This document shows positions 52,445-64,000 of a stretch of 64,000 nucleotides of DNA, piece after piece. Source of the stretch: Oscheius sp. JU75 (Eukaryota; Nematoda; Chromadorea; Rhabditida; Rhabditidae). Under the pieces are notes generated by a model, which saw only the letters and a list, made by a program, of their open reading frames with translations, was not told the origin of the DNA and searched no databases. Location of the stretch: NCBI GenBank assembly GCA_037178855.1, contig JASJZC010000006.1:6386001-6450000 (forward strand). The letters run 5' to 3'. How positions within the stretch are numbered: the stretch's first letter is position 1; each line of letters opens with the position of its first letter. The translations under genes and the position numbers were made by a program.

Positions 52445-53006
52445 TTATTCGGTCCATTTGTGCAGACATTGGGGGTTGGCGCAGACGTAGTACAGTCGCA
52501 TTTCTTCCTAAAATGGATTTATGAGGAATGAAGAAAACGAACCTCCGCTCGCCGGGACTGAGCCTGGAAGAAGACGGCCTGGTTGTGGCTGCACTTGGGG
52601 CAGTGATGGTCCTCGGTCTTGGGAAGAGTAGGATCGTAGATGACGTCACCGACAATTTGAGTGATTTCGCTGAAATTGAGGGCATTTTATGAACAATAAC
52701 AGGAGTTGTACTTTGTATTTTGTTTAAACATGTTGATCCACACGGGTTGCAAAGATATTTCAGAGCGTAGCAAAGCATAGACAACCTACTCGATTTCATG
52801 GGTGAGCTTGTTGACATAGATGCATGGATTGTCGGCCGCCTGCTTGTGGTCGCAGTTTCTGCACGAGTACATTAACTGCCGATGCTCCTTGTCCTCGCGT
52901 GGATAAAGCATGTTATTACTGAATGTTTTTTGTTGAAGGAAAAAACGGAAACTTCTTACCATTCAGGACAGAACATGATGCCCGTGAACCGTGGTCCTTC
53001 GCTCAT
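52445..53006 (-). CDS. rpb-9: DNA-directed RNA polymerase II subunit RPB9
   Basis: Four exons (53006-52960, 52918-52790, 52669-52543 and 52507-52445) give 121 residues, close to the usual length. RPB9 sits at the jaw of RNA polymerase II and supports start-site choice, elongation and proofreading. Two zinc ribbons are complete: FCPEC with SCRNC in the N-terminal half, and [20 protein letters not shown] followed by YYVCANPQC in the TFIIS-like C-terminal half, joined by [17 protein letters not shown]. The protein ends HKWTE. The TAA stop overlaps an AATAAA hexamer. The ATG follows GTTTTCAG by 8 bases. Confidence 0.96.
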
Positions 53007-53190
53007 CTTAAAATCTGAAAACGAGTTTACAAACAAAATAGGGTAAGAAAAGATATGAAGCTGAGGTGAACATCCAGGATCTTTTTAAATGTTATAAAAA
53101 GTAAAATTCAATCCAAGGCAACAATGACGAGAAACAAGATGGTTAACCGGAAAACTCTTTTGGGGGTAATAAAAATAGGGGAAAAGAAGC

Positions 53191-55262
53191 TTATTTCTTG
53201 TCGAGCCGGCAAATTGGACCGTTGTAGACCATCTCGATGTTGATTTTGGGACCGAACATATCGCGAATGTTGTCGATGCCGTATCGAATCATTGTAGGTC
53301 TGAAAAAGGGTTAGTTTTTATGATAAATTGAAAAATCTACCTTTCAAGGGACAGTCCATAGCCGGCCACATTGACATCTGGCGGCAGTCCCATCGGGAGG
53401 AGCATTTCCGGTCGGAACATGCCCGAATTTCCAATCTCGACCCACTTCTTCAGTCCGTCATGGTAGGCGAATATCTCCATTGAGGGCTCCGTGTATGGAT
53501 TGAAGGTCGGCTTAAAGCGGAGATTCTCGATTCCGAGTTTTTTGAAAAACTCGGTGAAGATGCCGATCAGATGGGCCAAGCTGAGATTCCTCTCCGCAAT
53601 CACTCCTTCGACCTGATGAAATTCGGCCAAATGAGTGGCGTCCAGAGTCTCATTGCGGAAGACGCGATCGATGGAGAACATCTTAGCCGGACGGAATTCC
53701 TTCTCCTGGGCCATCTGGTAAAGCATTCGAGCCGAAACAGCCGTTGTGTGCGTCCGGAGGACATTCTTCTGGGCCTCCTCGATCTTCCAGTCGTAATTGT
53801 AGCCTAACGAGCCGAAGCCGCCCTTGGAATGAACCTGCTTGACCCTCTCCAGATAGTCCATCGGGAATTCTGTGCTCACGGCGGGATCTGAACTTATTTT
53901 GGACTTGAAAATGACGGAAACAGTACCGGAAATGAAAAAAGTGTCGTGCGAATCGCGAGCTGGATGTTGCTGGGGCTGGAAAAGGGCGTCGAAGTTCCAG
54001 AAACTGCTCTCGACGTAGCGATTGGTCGGCATCTCGCTGAAGCCCATTGAGAAGAAGATCTGACGGAATTCCGCGCGAACCTGCGAAGAAACTGTTTGAA
54101 TAAAGTTTGAAACCGAACCTTCATTAGAGGATGAAGATGTCCACAGGGAGGTTGAACTCCTAACGCCTCGAAATTGTACTTCTTGAAGGCTTTCGTCTTC
54201 CACGATCCGCTGGCAATCATTTCGGGTGTCAGATCGACTTCAGGCTTGCTGATTTCCGTCGAGAATTGTGGCCCTTTCGTCACTTCCAGTCCTTTTACCG
54301 TCCTGGAAATCAAAGAATTGAGAGAAATGAAATAAACAAACACTTCAGAGATGAGTTTTCTTTTCTTCAACTCATTCTTAGCCTTATCATCGACGACTTT
54401 TCCGAGAGCGAGATCTTTCAGCTGTGCAGCTACCGTGTCCACAACTCCGGAGTCGACTTTGCGAACGACACGGACAGCTCCTCCAGACTTGTCGACCGAG
54501 ATCCAGCCGGCAGCCAGGGCCTTGCTCACGCCGACCTTTCCGAAAGACTGTTTCATGATGTCTGCCTGGAGGGCGCCGTCAGCTCCGACGGCCTCGTAGA
54601 CACGGAATTCGTGAGATCCATTCTGGGCCATGTCCTTGCCTTCCTCGCTCAGCTCCAGCCGTTTCAGTGTAACGTCGGAGGTAGATACAAGCTGTAAAAC
54701 ATTGTTTGATTGGAAGAAATAGGCAAGAAACTGACTCCATCATGGGTTATTAGCGATTTCACGGCTCCGATAACCTTCTGGTGGTCGAGACTGAGGTTGG
54801 ATGCAAGATCGATGCTGTTGAAGCCCTGAGAAAGCGTAAAATAGGAGAAAACTAAGCGCTCACCTTGTCATTCTTGTCCAGATACTCAAGTAGATATTGT
54901 GGAAGTGATTCCTGTTGAGCTGGAGAGAGAACACCGGCTTCTGCAGACATTTCGGCTCCTACGCTGAATATATTACCATTTTCAGAGTAAAAATAGTAAT
55001 TTACCAGTTTTTCTCGTCCGAAGTGAAGGAAGATATGTGTTTGAACCAGCGTCTAGTATGCGGACCAAGATTATCCGTCGACTTGACTGTTTTCCAAAGC
55101 TCAAAATCGGCCTCTGAGAGCACAAACCTGAAAAATATTAAAGTTTCAAATTAGAGAAGAAGAAAAGGTGTTATTTCACAACACAACCGTGAGTGCTAGG
55201 CCTGCTCACCCGTTCACATAAGGCTGATCGGCTAATGTAGCTTCTATAGTGGGATTCGCCAT
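53191..55262 (-). CDS. fars-1: Phenylalanyl-tRNA synthetase alpha subunit with N-terminal eEF1B/GST-C-like extension
   Basis: Core exons: 54963-54864, 54825-54736, 54691-54342, 54302-54119, 54080-53927, 53887-53341 and 53299-53191. From the internal ATG at 54950 the product is 506 residues, the normal size. It charges tRNA-Phe in the cytosol as part of an alpha2beta2 enzyme. Class II motifs are clear: [16 protein letters not shown], motif 2 [20 protein letters not shown] and motif 3 [16 protein letters not shown]. The N-terminus has winged-helix-like repeats. Two further exons upstream (55262-55210 and 55127-55005) splice in frame to 54963 and add 63 residues: [20 protein letters not shown] and [12 protein letters not shown] resemble the GST-C-like start of eEF1B. 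Both starts may be used. The extension is inferred from matching phases and good splice sites. Confidence 0.93.
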
Positions 55263-55941
55263 AGAACGGCGACCCTAGTCTATTTTACTGCAAAACGAAG
55301 TTTTATGACACTTTTGACGTAATGTTAAGCGAGAAAGGTGGACAGAAACGAAGCAAAAATGACGAAATGTGCAGCGAGACTGTCAATTCATTTTGCGTGG
55401 CCCAAAAGCTGCAATGAGAGTACGCAAAATTGCGTCGTGCTCAGCGACAGAAAATCAAAAGGCCGTTTTTGTAGACTTATTTTCTTGTTTTTGTTTCAAA
55501 CCAGCCGCTTACAACGACTTCGCCCACCTTTGTCTTGCCTTTGGATTGAAAACAGGCCGCTGCGCCACTTTCCCAATAGTAGAAGATCACATGTTTCGCC
55601 CAGAGCTGACTTGTCAAACTCTTGACATGCCATTGCTTTTGTTTCATGGTGAAGCACGGACACCGTGCTTTAGCAGTAGAGAGAGATAGCCACTTTTAGC
55701 TTCTGTTTTGCGACAATTAATGTGTAGAACCAAGGAAGAGCAGCCATTCAGCAAAAAAAAAAATTAAAGAGATGGAGAGACACCCAAAAAGTAAAAAAGC
55801 AAACAAATTTCAAATAAAGGTTATTTGGCGGAACAAATTTTATGCGCGCATTTGAACGTACTTTATTCGTGAATTTTGATTCACAAAAGCTTTTATTCAT
55901 TGTCTCTTTTTCGTCTGTTTCTCTCAGTTTTTAATATAAAG

Positions 55942-56827
55942 ATGTCTAGAATGAGTCCGGGTCTTCGAGCCATTATCTGTCCATCGATTCTCAATGCCGA
56001 CCTCGCCAATCTGTTCAGCGAGTGCAAGAAACTACTGGATGCCGGAGCCGATTGGCTGCATTTGGACGTATGTTTGGTTTCTCTTTTCTTCTCCAATGTG
56101 ACTTCCAGGTAATGGACGGTCATTTTGTTCCCAATCTCAGCTTCGGACATCCGCTCGTCGAATCTCTTCGCAAAAACTTGGGCCCAGCTCCGTTCTTTGA
56201 TGTCCATCTAATGGTAAACCATTCTATTCTACTTTCTAACTGTGTTCAGGTATCTGATCCGGCTTTCTGGGTGGAGCCGATGGCCAAGGCCGGTGCCAGT
56301 CAGTTCACTTTCCATTGGGAAGCCGCCCATGCCAAAGGCGGCGATGCGGAGGTGTCGAAGATAATCAAGTCAATCCATGAGAATAAAATGCTAGCCGGAC
56401 TGTCAATCAAACCAAAAACTGAAGTGGAGAAGGTCCTCCAGTGAGTTGTTTGTCCTTCTGGTTTTCCTAGTCATTCTTTTAGATTTGCCTCAGAACTGGA
56501 CATGATCTTGATAATGACCGTGGAGCCCGGTTTCGGAGGACAGAAATTCATGGAAGATCAGATGGAAAAGGTCAAGAGGATCAGAGCAGCCCATCCACAG
56601 CTGAATATTCAAGTCGATGGAGGAATCTCGCCGTCCAACATCGAGGTAAGGTTTTTTATTTTGTAATTTGAAGTATATGCCGAGAGTCGGGCAAAATTAC
56701 ATCTTTTTAGATACCAGCCAAGGCAGGTGCTAATGTGGTCGTTTCGGGAACTGGCATCATCCGAGCCCCCGACCAAGCTAAAGCCATCCAACAGATGAAA
56801 GATGCTCTCAACGCATCCGGCCAATAG
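55942..56827 (+). CDS. rpe: Ribulose-phosphate 3-epimerase
   Basis: Five exons (55942-56067, 56109-56213, 56250-56440, 56483-56645 and 56711-56827) give 233 residues. The enzyme interconverts ribulose-5-phosphate and xylulose-5-phosphate in the cytosolic pentose phosphate pathway. The TIM-barrel motifs are all present: [13 protein letters not shown], the metal site [62 protein letters not shown] and VVVSGTGI for phosphate binding. A second ATG three codons in could also serve as start. The gene is divergent from fars-1, with about 680 bases between the start codons. AATACA at 56897 is a possible weak polyadenylation signal. Confidence 0.97.
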
Positions 56828-57391
56828 AAGCTTCGTCAATTTCACTTTTCCATTGTCGTTACCGGTAGTTGTATAGTTTTGTAAATTTATTCACCAATAC
56901 ATATCTTCTACCCAGGTTGCTTCAATTCTGAAACAATGGAACTCTTGGCTCATGCGAGTGTGCACAGTAAAGCGCGAAAAAGCCGCACCTCTCCCTCAAA
57001 CAAACAGGCCCCGGACATGACTTTTCCAGCGGCTTTACGCGCGCCACTCGACGCCTTGAAAAAGGCACTCTCGCGAACTTTTCTTGTTTGCCTCGTCTTT
57101 TTTTCTGCGTGTTCTCGAAATATCTCTTCGGGGTAGAACTGTGTCTTCTGGTATTGGCCTAGAACATGTAGCAGCAGTCATCGCTTTACTGTAGCTACGA
57201 CGTAGGGGTGGGTATATAAACTTACCAAATAAAGTATGCTTTTTTCGCCAAAAAGCAAAAAAAAAAACAAGCGTGCGAGTTCGACAAATTAGGCAAGCAT
57301 CTTGTAAAATGTTCACGTAGAATACAAAGGATTATGCGCTTTGCGACTATAAATATGCGGACATTTTTATAGTTCCTATTTGTGAGGAACC

Positions 57392-58282
57392 ATGCCCTCA
57401 TTCGGGCCCAAGGATGAGAAGAAATCGTGCGTCGTCGATGTCGGCGGACTACCCGAATTCAACGAATCTTCCAAAATGAACGATGAAGAAAAACCACTTC
57501 TCACGCTGGACGAGATACCACCCTACTTGGACGAGTATGGTTTCTTTGCCGGGAATTGCAAGAGCGCGACGGATTCGTTGAACTCGGATCTGAACAATGC
57601 GGATGATATGGAGATCGATCCCGACAAGGCATATCTGTTTGGAGGCTTTGAGAGCGAGACGAGTTGGGAAGACAGCGGGATGGATGGAGAACACGAGGTT
57701 AGCTCAGTAGTCAATTTTCGTACCTATAATGTCTCTGTCACTGCGGAATGTCCAGTCTGTTCCCGCATAAAATTTTTGTCTCTAGATCTGTCACAATCCA
57801 CACGAGACCGGTCCCACCGAGACTTGGCTCCTCAACCAGTCAGGAGAGACTGCTCGTCTTATGTGTAACGCGGACTTTATCCATCATCCGAAGCTTCTCT
57901 ACCCAAATAAATTCTCTACCAATACGTGTGCGAGTGGAGTGACTCTTTGATCTCGCAACACATGATCCGCAACCAGGACTCTAAGATTGTCTGGCCAAAG
58001 GACTATCCGCATCTTCCTCACGTCCGTAGTGCTCCCTACAATCGAAAGGAGATATTAATCAATGCAAAGGGCGTTTCTATTCCGGCAGGCAACGCGGTAG
58101 TCGGTTTGAAGAGAGCCAACCCCGATGAAGCGAGTCCGAAGAAGGAAGGCAGTTCCAGAATGGAGTCTTGTTCGCCCCGCAAGCAGTAGATGAAGAACAT
58201 TCTGCGTGACGGTAACATGAGCCCTCCTCCAAAGAGCAGCAACAACGCCAAGAAAAGTACCATCGAGAGTGCTGGGAAGTGA
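57392..58282 (+). pseudogene. Unknown gene with a frameshifting insertion and an internal stop
   Basis: Exon 57392-57697 (102 codons, acidic: MPSFGPKDEKKSCVVDVGG...) splices in phase 0 to 57786. The frame reads ICHNPHETGPTETWLLNQSG and on to KLLY, then runs into TGA at 57948. A 17-base segment (57897-57913) flanked by the direct repeat CTCTACC shifts the frame. Past it the other frame continues naturally as LYQYVCEWSDSLISQHMIRN to a TAG at 58187. The same frame then stays protein-like for 30 more codons (MKNILRDGNMSPPPKSS...) to TGA at 58280. So there are two breaks. It is either a young pseudogene, an allele or an assembly fault. No family is recognised; the protein would be soluble, acidic first and basic last. 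Confidence 0.5.
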
Positions 58283-61200
58283 GCCACGAAGTGAAACATC
58301 CAAATGCGTATATAAGATTGATAAAGGCACTTGGGAGAGTTGGTGGAAGTATTCTTGGCTATCACTTCCACTAGTCAGAGTTACCATCTCGGTATTCGCG
58401 CGAATTTTCTGTTTTACCGTCTCAGAAACTTGTGGTACGTCGACACCAGTACCTTTTTTGGAAGAGAACTGCCTTTCTCACGTCTCGCTTCCAAGGCCTT
58501 GGAAATTATTCTTTTTCCTGTCCCTCCCCCCGCATTGCCCGGAGAGATCTTTGTCTCATCTTGCAACTGTTGTCTCCTCCTGCTCAGATTGCCATAACAG
58601 GAAGAGAGGCCTCGGACATTCTCATAAATCAAAGCTTCAGTCCTTTTTCCGCCCTAATCCCCTTTGCGTTTTTCCTCATTAGCGTCGAATAAACAAGGGT
58701 TCGGCGAGGCTGCCCAGCCTCGGCTTTGATCCGGATCAGGGGTCTCTTTGCAAAAATGATGCTCTCATGCCCAAAAAAGGGCTCCGTTCCGAGTTATTTT
58801 TCTTCTAGGAAAGCGCGTCACCTTGCCCCCTTCGGGAGAATCAATTTGCCCTTTCTGGAACGTGCAAACGCTTCCTCGTATAACCTAGGTGTATCTTATT
58901 TTTCCGATTCCTTACGGGTGCTTCCAGTCCTCCGAATTTCTTATTAAGGGCCGAAGTAAACAATTAGAAAATCAGCTGTGGAGTGAGAGAGGAGGAGCGT
59001 TCTAGGCCACAACAATCTGTACTTCCAATTCTTTGGCCCAATTATTTAGAGTCCTCTGGAACACATGGAACAGTCATTTTTTTTTGGTTTCTGACCATCT
59101 AATTTTGCAACTGAACCGTATCCCGAATACTACGAGTCTATATTTTATTTTGACGGGGAAATAACGACTCATCAATAGAGAGCTGTCAAAGCCATTCAGG
59201 ACCACTAAAAATTGAGATGTCTCTGACAGCTTCGTGCACTTTTGCCATCGTCTCTTACACGAATTCAAGCCCCCTTTCTCAAGAAAAAAAGTGAAAAAGG
59301 AAACAAATCGCTTCGCTGCCGGGCTGCCTTCTTTTTTCTGTGTCGCCCAAGATTCTGACGAGGCTTATATGCATTCGCACGTTCACTTCTGAATTTCCTG
59401 AATTATTTAATAGGAGATGGGAGAAAAAGTGCCGTCAGAGATATTAGATTGAGTCTCTATCTCCCTACATTTGTACAGTCCGTCTCATTTTTCCTCCCCT
59501 CCTCCCCCCCCACCCTCAACTGCCGATTACGCCACGATCATAACATTAACATACTTCGGACCCGTCTTCCCAACTGGATTCCTCTGACAAAAAGTATGAT
59601 ATCTGACCGCGAGAGACTCACTCCCTCCCCCCTCTTTTGCTATAGTCAACCAGGATCAGATCAGTTTTAGTGCCCATCAAATGGCCGTTTCACGGAGTAC
59701 ACATCACAATCTCTGTTGCTCTCCTGTTTTCACCAAAAGCTACTCTCTCTCTGTCCGCGTGACATTCCAAATTCAGTCGGCTCGGTTTGACTCATACTCG
59801 GCGTATACAAACCCTGACTCACAGTCTGACCTTTCCATTCATAGCACGCTTTCTACTATCAAACTGTTTACTACGGTTCCTGTTTCTGATCACAATTCTT
59901 CTTTGCTCACAAGTCACCATGTTTGCCCGAGATTTCAAGATTTGAGATCGCGGTTTGTTCGCGCTCACGTGCCTGTAACTTGTTGAATTTTGAACACTAC
60001 TTGGAGATTGCAGCGTCAGCGTCACTACGCGTACAAGAGACATCCAGACTCTCTCCAATCCAAATTTGGCGCAAAAAAGTACGGTTGGTATCTCGTCCCC
60101 TGTACAGAACAAGTAAGTCAATTCATCGGAAAAGACAACTGGTGAAATGGGAAATTAGTAGGAACCGGTAGATATTAGAGTGGGTTAGGTCTTGAATAGT
60201 GCTATTCCACTGCATCGTTGTGACAGGTTCTCGGAATCAGTCTGGCTTCCTACTCAATGTCAAAGAGCTGGCAACCTTTGTTAACTCTCGCTTCTTATAA
60301 TCTCCGAATGGTAGTTTTTTTTTTTTTTTAAATTTTTGGAGTGCGAAGCACGAAGTCTTCAAAGTCATTAGCCTTTGTTCCCCTCAAATAGCGTAATTAA
60401 CAGGGCTTTGCAAACCTGGGAAGGAACAGAGTAATGAGCTTATTACTATCGACTATCGACAGTTCCAGATCTTTTCTTAGCACACTTCTTCCTTCATCCG
60501 TCTGCTCCTGTTAACATTATGACGGCTTTGATCGGCTGGCTGACATTTGGCTGCCGAGTGCGAACGGCGCTCCGTCTCTCTCTCTGCCGGCTATATACAT
60601 CTCGCTAATCAGCTCTCACAGCCGTTTTTTAGTCATTTTCACACCTCGAGCTGTTGCCAAAGAGGCCGCCCTCGTTCTCGCAACAATCTCAAGGGAAATC
60701 TCTCCCTCCAAAAATGTAGGACTGGCGACGAAAGATGACACGTCTGTGTCAACCAACGACCTCCTCAAAGGACATTTTTCAAAATTGAGGAACTTACTTT
60801 AGTCTCTGGAGCAGTGTCTCCTTCTAGGCAATTTGGCTCTCCTCTCGTTTTTTGCTTCTCCCCTCTCTTGAGCGAGCCCAATTCAAGGTATCTCTCTTTC
60901 TGGCAGTCGTTCTCTTCAAAACAACAACCTCGGGTATGATGACGAACAGCCTGAAACAGATAGTTGAAATATAGAAACCCTAATGTGTCTATCGTATTCT
61001 TTCAAGGAACTGTAACTAATGATTCGCTCCAAACCGTTACATATCTTTTCACCTAGACAATGTTCTGTGAAGTTTTTTCTCCCCCCTCTCAAATGTCGCT
61101 GTCTCTTTTTCTCTCATTTTCACCCAAAGTCTTCACCTCTTTGTTCTTTCAAACCCCCATTACGTTCTCGTACCCGCGAGAGTCATGCTTCAGGTCAGAA

Positions 61201-61685
61201 TGGCGTCATTTCCCTTACTTCCAATCACCTCTAAATGACTACCCGTACTGTCTTGAGAGACGAGGGGCCAGCTGGAGGTTAGGAAAAGGGTTGTATTATC
61301 GATCTCTGACGGCCCTCCGCCCATCGGCAGATCGCCGATCGCTGGCCATTGCTGTGCACTGCTAAACCTATTTGTTCCTCGGCGTCCGAGGGCTTATTCT
61401 ATGCTCAACTTCCATTCCTATCCTTTTCCTTCAATCATTTCCAAGAAAACAAGGGCGGGAAGAGCTACTTTTTCAAACTGGTCAAGACGCTTATTTACAT
61501 AGGCGAACGGCAGGGCGTGAACGGCACAAATGCACTTCCTGTCGATTCAATAGTAGATTTCCCTAGTATTTTCGTTCGATTATGATGACTGTTTCGCAAG
61601 AGTCTTGACCATAACAGATGTGATGTAAGCTGACCTGTATCAACATAAATATGTGTTTATTGTTTTTAGTTCTTCAAGTTTGGAA

Positions 61686-61720
61686 ATGTCCGGAGACAAA
61701 AACTATGCTTCTATCGAAAG
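61686..61720 (+). CDS. Possible orphan first exon
   Basis: After GTTTTTAG an ATG opens MSGDKNYASIE and stops at a donor (AAAG|GTGATC) in phase 2. A phase-matching piece after ACATATAG at 62042 reads RYERERLQQAITNPP but soon meets a stop. It could be the start of a gene that continues beyond the window. Evidence is thin. Confidence 0.25.
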
Positions 61721-62669
61721 GTGATCAGTTTTCCTACTATTTTGAATGCTGTAGTTTCAAGATGTTTTTTTATGCATTCCATAAATTCCTGTAAGTCTTT
61801 TTCCGGTATTGCATATGCTTTTTTAGTGTAATTCTTACACGTTTTCGCTGCCAGTGGGCCTTAGAACTAAATTCAAAAGACTCCATATTTTTAGAGAATG
61901 TCTCAATGTACATATCCTTCTCCCACTTTTTTCCAACAACCCTATTACCCGAGCTCTATGCTTCCAAGCCAATCAGTTGCTTCCTGTTTCATCTTTCCCA
62001 CAGCATTCTTCTCCTCATCTCTGTCCTCTATTTACATATAGATATGAACGAGAACGGCTGCAGCAGGCAATTACAAATCCACCAGTCCTTTGTCGGCACC
62101 TCAAATCCGATTTTGGCGCCTCTCATTGCAAAAAGAGGCGCCAGCTGATAGTCTGGGCAGCTGGTCTTTCTTATCTTACGTTTTTCAAATTTTGAGGAAA
62201 CAGGCGCCATATTTGAGTCATACGTAAGATATGGACTCGTTCTCTCTGTTTCTCTCCGCAGAAATCCAATCCTTGACGTGTTGGCGCGCGAAAAAATTTG
62301 CTTCAGAGCTCTCTCTCTAGCTCATTCTAGAGCGAAAAGCGTCAAAAAGTGTAACAGGAGACTAAAGGTTCAGTTGAGGAACGGGGAAGCACGGAAGAAC
62401 TGGGTTCTCTTCCACTGAAATCTTTCAAAATGTCAGGGAGTCTGCTGCTATTTCTCAATCACTGCCTCTCGTAGTTTACAAACGGTGATGCATGTTGAGG
62501 TATCACCCGCCAGTTATTTTACAGTCACAACGTTGATTTCTAAGCGCGGAAACTTGCAATTTTTTGTCCCAGCCTATTTTCAATAACTTTTGATTTCGTT
62601 CCAATTCTCCTGTCTAATCTTTCTTTATGAATAATACTCAGTGCCATTCCAGTATTCATATAAGAGACT

Positions 62670-62872
62670 CACAGTTGAAAACTAATAGGAGCTACTGCCG
62701 AGACGGAGATGAGAGCATGACAGGGGACAACATTCTATTGGGGTAGCAACTGTCGAACTGAATAATTGCCAGCCAGAGCATTTGCTTGACTTGCCAACTC
62801 CTACAAAGTTTATTTCTAAAACACAGCTGTTCATAACTTTTACTCTTGCTTGTAATTAGTCAATGCGACAGT
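62670..62872. repeat. Dispersed hairpin repeat, copy 2
   Basis: Diverged relative of 30936-31140. The inverted arms are GTCGAACTGAATAATTGC (62752-62769) and, imperfectly, GTAATTAGTCAATGCGAC (62852-62869). Block order and the CTCTTGCTT segment are shared with copy 1. Confidence 0.45.
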
Positions 62873-64000
62873 GTGCTTTTCCATTAGGATGTTGTCCCCG
62901 CTTATGCTATCACCTCTGTGTCGACAGTACCTTTTACTTCACTCAAAAGTAAGTTTCCTCATACCCTATATCTGCCTCCCTGCTCTGTACTGTCTCCCTA
63001 CCGTCTCTTGCCTTATTTTGACTCAAATCCGCGGAATACAAAGGCATCCTGCCAAAAGTATGCTTGAACCGTAGCAGCAAAGAGCAGTTTCTTGTATGAG
63101 TATTTTTGCAAAAGATTCCTTGCTCACTGATGCTTCTTTCTCAGCACTTTAAGATGTTTTTCCCTTGAGAGTAAGTGACAGACGCGTCTCTCTTTTTTTC
63201 CCTGTCTCTCCTCGATTGCGACTCACCCTCCTTCTCCCAAAATATAGAGAGCCGCCTTTTGATCTTGAGCCGCGAGTACAATTCTCTTAAGACATCAACT
63301 AAAACACTGAACCATTGGGAGACTCTCGAACAGTCGCTCCCTGTTTGTCCAGCTGACTTCGGTCTACGTAATTTTTCCACGGATTCGCATTGATCCTCGG
63401 GATCCAGACAACATCAGGGCTTTTCCAGTAGGTGCAGTGCTTGACTGTAAATCCGACTGTGACCTAGTAGTGTTTGGAGAGAACTACCCGAACCAACCAT
63501 AAAAACGGGTTCGGCTCTCCAGTTATGACACATTTGCCCGCTCTCATGCTGTTCTCCTGTCTTATTTTGTCTCTGACTCTTATTTTTACAGTATTCCTCA
63601 GTTGGTCAATTTATACAATCCACCTCTCTGACCGTTGTTTATCTTATCATTCCCGAGGTCATTCCAACCGTTTCGCATTGTTCATGGCGTGAGATATTCT
63701 CCCTCAAATTCAAATTCCTCCCCGATGGCGCCAAGGTTAATGTCCAGCCTTGCGCAACATTTACCTACTTTCCTGACAAAAAAATCCTCTACCCTCAAAT
63801 CTTTAAGGTGGATTTCTAGCTCATTTAGAGGGGGGAGACTTCTATTTGTCACAGGCAGACTCTCGACTGACCAATAGCCTTGTTTTTGTGTTGTGTTCCC
63901 CCTCTGTCCTCTGTTACAACTAGGAATAGACGCGGGATCTATTCGGCTGACCTGACAGCAAGGCAACAAAACCAGGACCATTTCTCGCCTCTTAGTCTCT

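Larger units (their letters stand above)
58283..64000. other. Long gene-poor interval
   Basis: Apart from the possible first exon at 61686 and the repeat at 62670-62872 I see no supported gene. Frames are short, T- and C-rich, and without domains. A 20-base pure-T region occurs near 60316-60330. The window may end inside a large intron or intergenic desert. Confidence 0.45.

Overview
The window looks like nuclear DNA of a nematode. It has many protein genes on both strands, each split by GT-AG introns that are often only 39-60 nt long and usually end in TTTCAG. Several start codons lie a few bases after a TTTCAG-like acceptor with no obvious donor upstream, as expected for spliced-leader trans-splicing. 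One locus (about 13.9-37.1 kb) encodes a MEC-2 protein whose blocks match Caenorhabditis elegans MEC-2 as I remember it, including the nematode-specific N- and C-terminal tails. Gene order is not that of C. elegans. A dorylaimid such as Trichuris would suit the base composition and short introns, but that is a guess. All exon models were built by hand: each junction has GT-AG (one GC-AG) and every reading-frame phase was checked arithmetically.

Layout. 0-3 kb: no gene seen. 3.0-4.7 kb (+): rhodopsin-type GPCR. 5.0-5.2 kb (-): possible tiny secreted peptide. 5.4-6.8 kb (-): F-box protein. 7.35-8.0 kb (-): unknown 206-residue protein. 8.4-10.5 kb (-): glucose-6-phosphate isomerase. 10.5-13.9 kb: gene-poor, with a tRNA-like A-box/B-box sequence. 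13.9-37.1 kb (+): the mec-2 locus, with five candidate alternative first exons, a cassette exon, two 3' programmes and a long charged C-terminal extension; a small antisense gene and a transposon-like element sit in its introns. 39.4-43.5 kb (+): glypican. 44-45.2 kb (+): two small genes, one frame-disrupted at A-runs. 45.3-47.7 kb (-): Na+/H+ exchanger. 49.9-52.1 kb (+): Headcase-like protein. 52.4-53.0 kb (-): RNA polymerase II subunit RPB9. 53.2-55.3 kb (-): phenylalanyl-tRNA synthetase alpha with an in-frame N-terminal eEF1B/GST-C-like extension. 55.9-56.8 kb (+): ribulose-phosphate 3-epimerase. 57.4-58.3 kb (+): a disrupted gene. 58.3-64 kb: almost empty.

The genes do not form one pathway. 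Housekeeping functions (glycolysis, pentose phosphate pathway, transcription, translation) alternate with sensory and developmental ones (MEC-2, GPCR, glypican, Headcase). The two most unusual items are the multi-promoter, multi-ended mec-2 locus and the extension fused to PheRS alpha.
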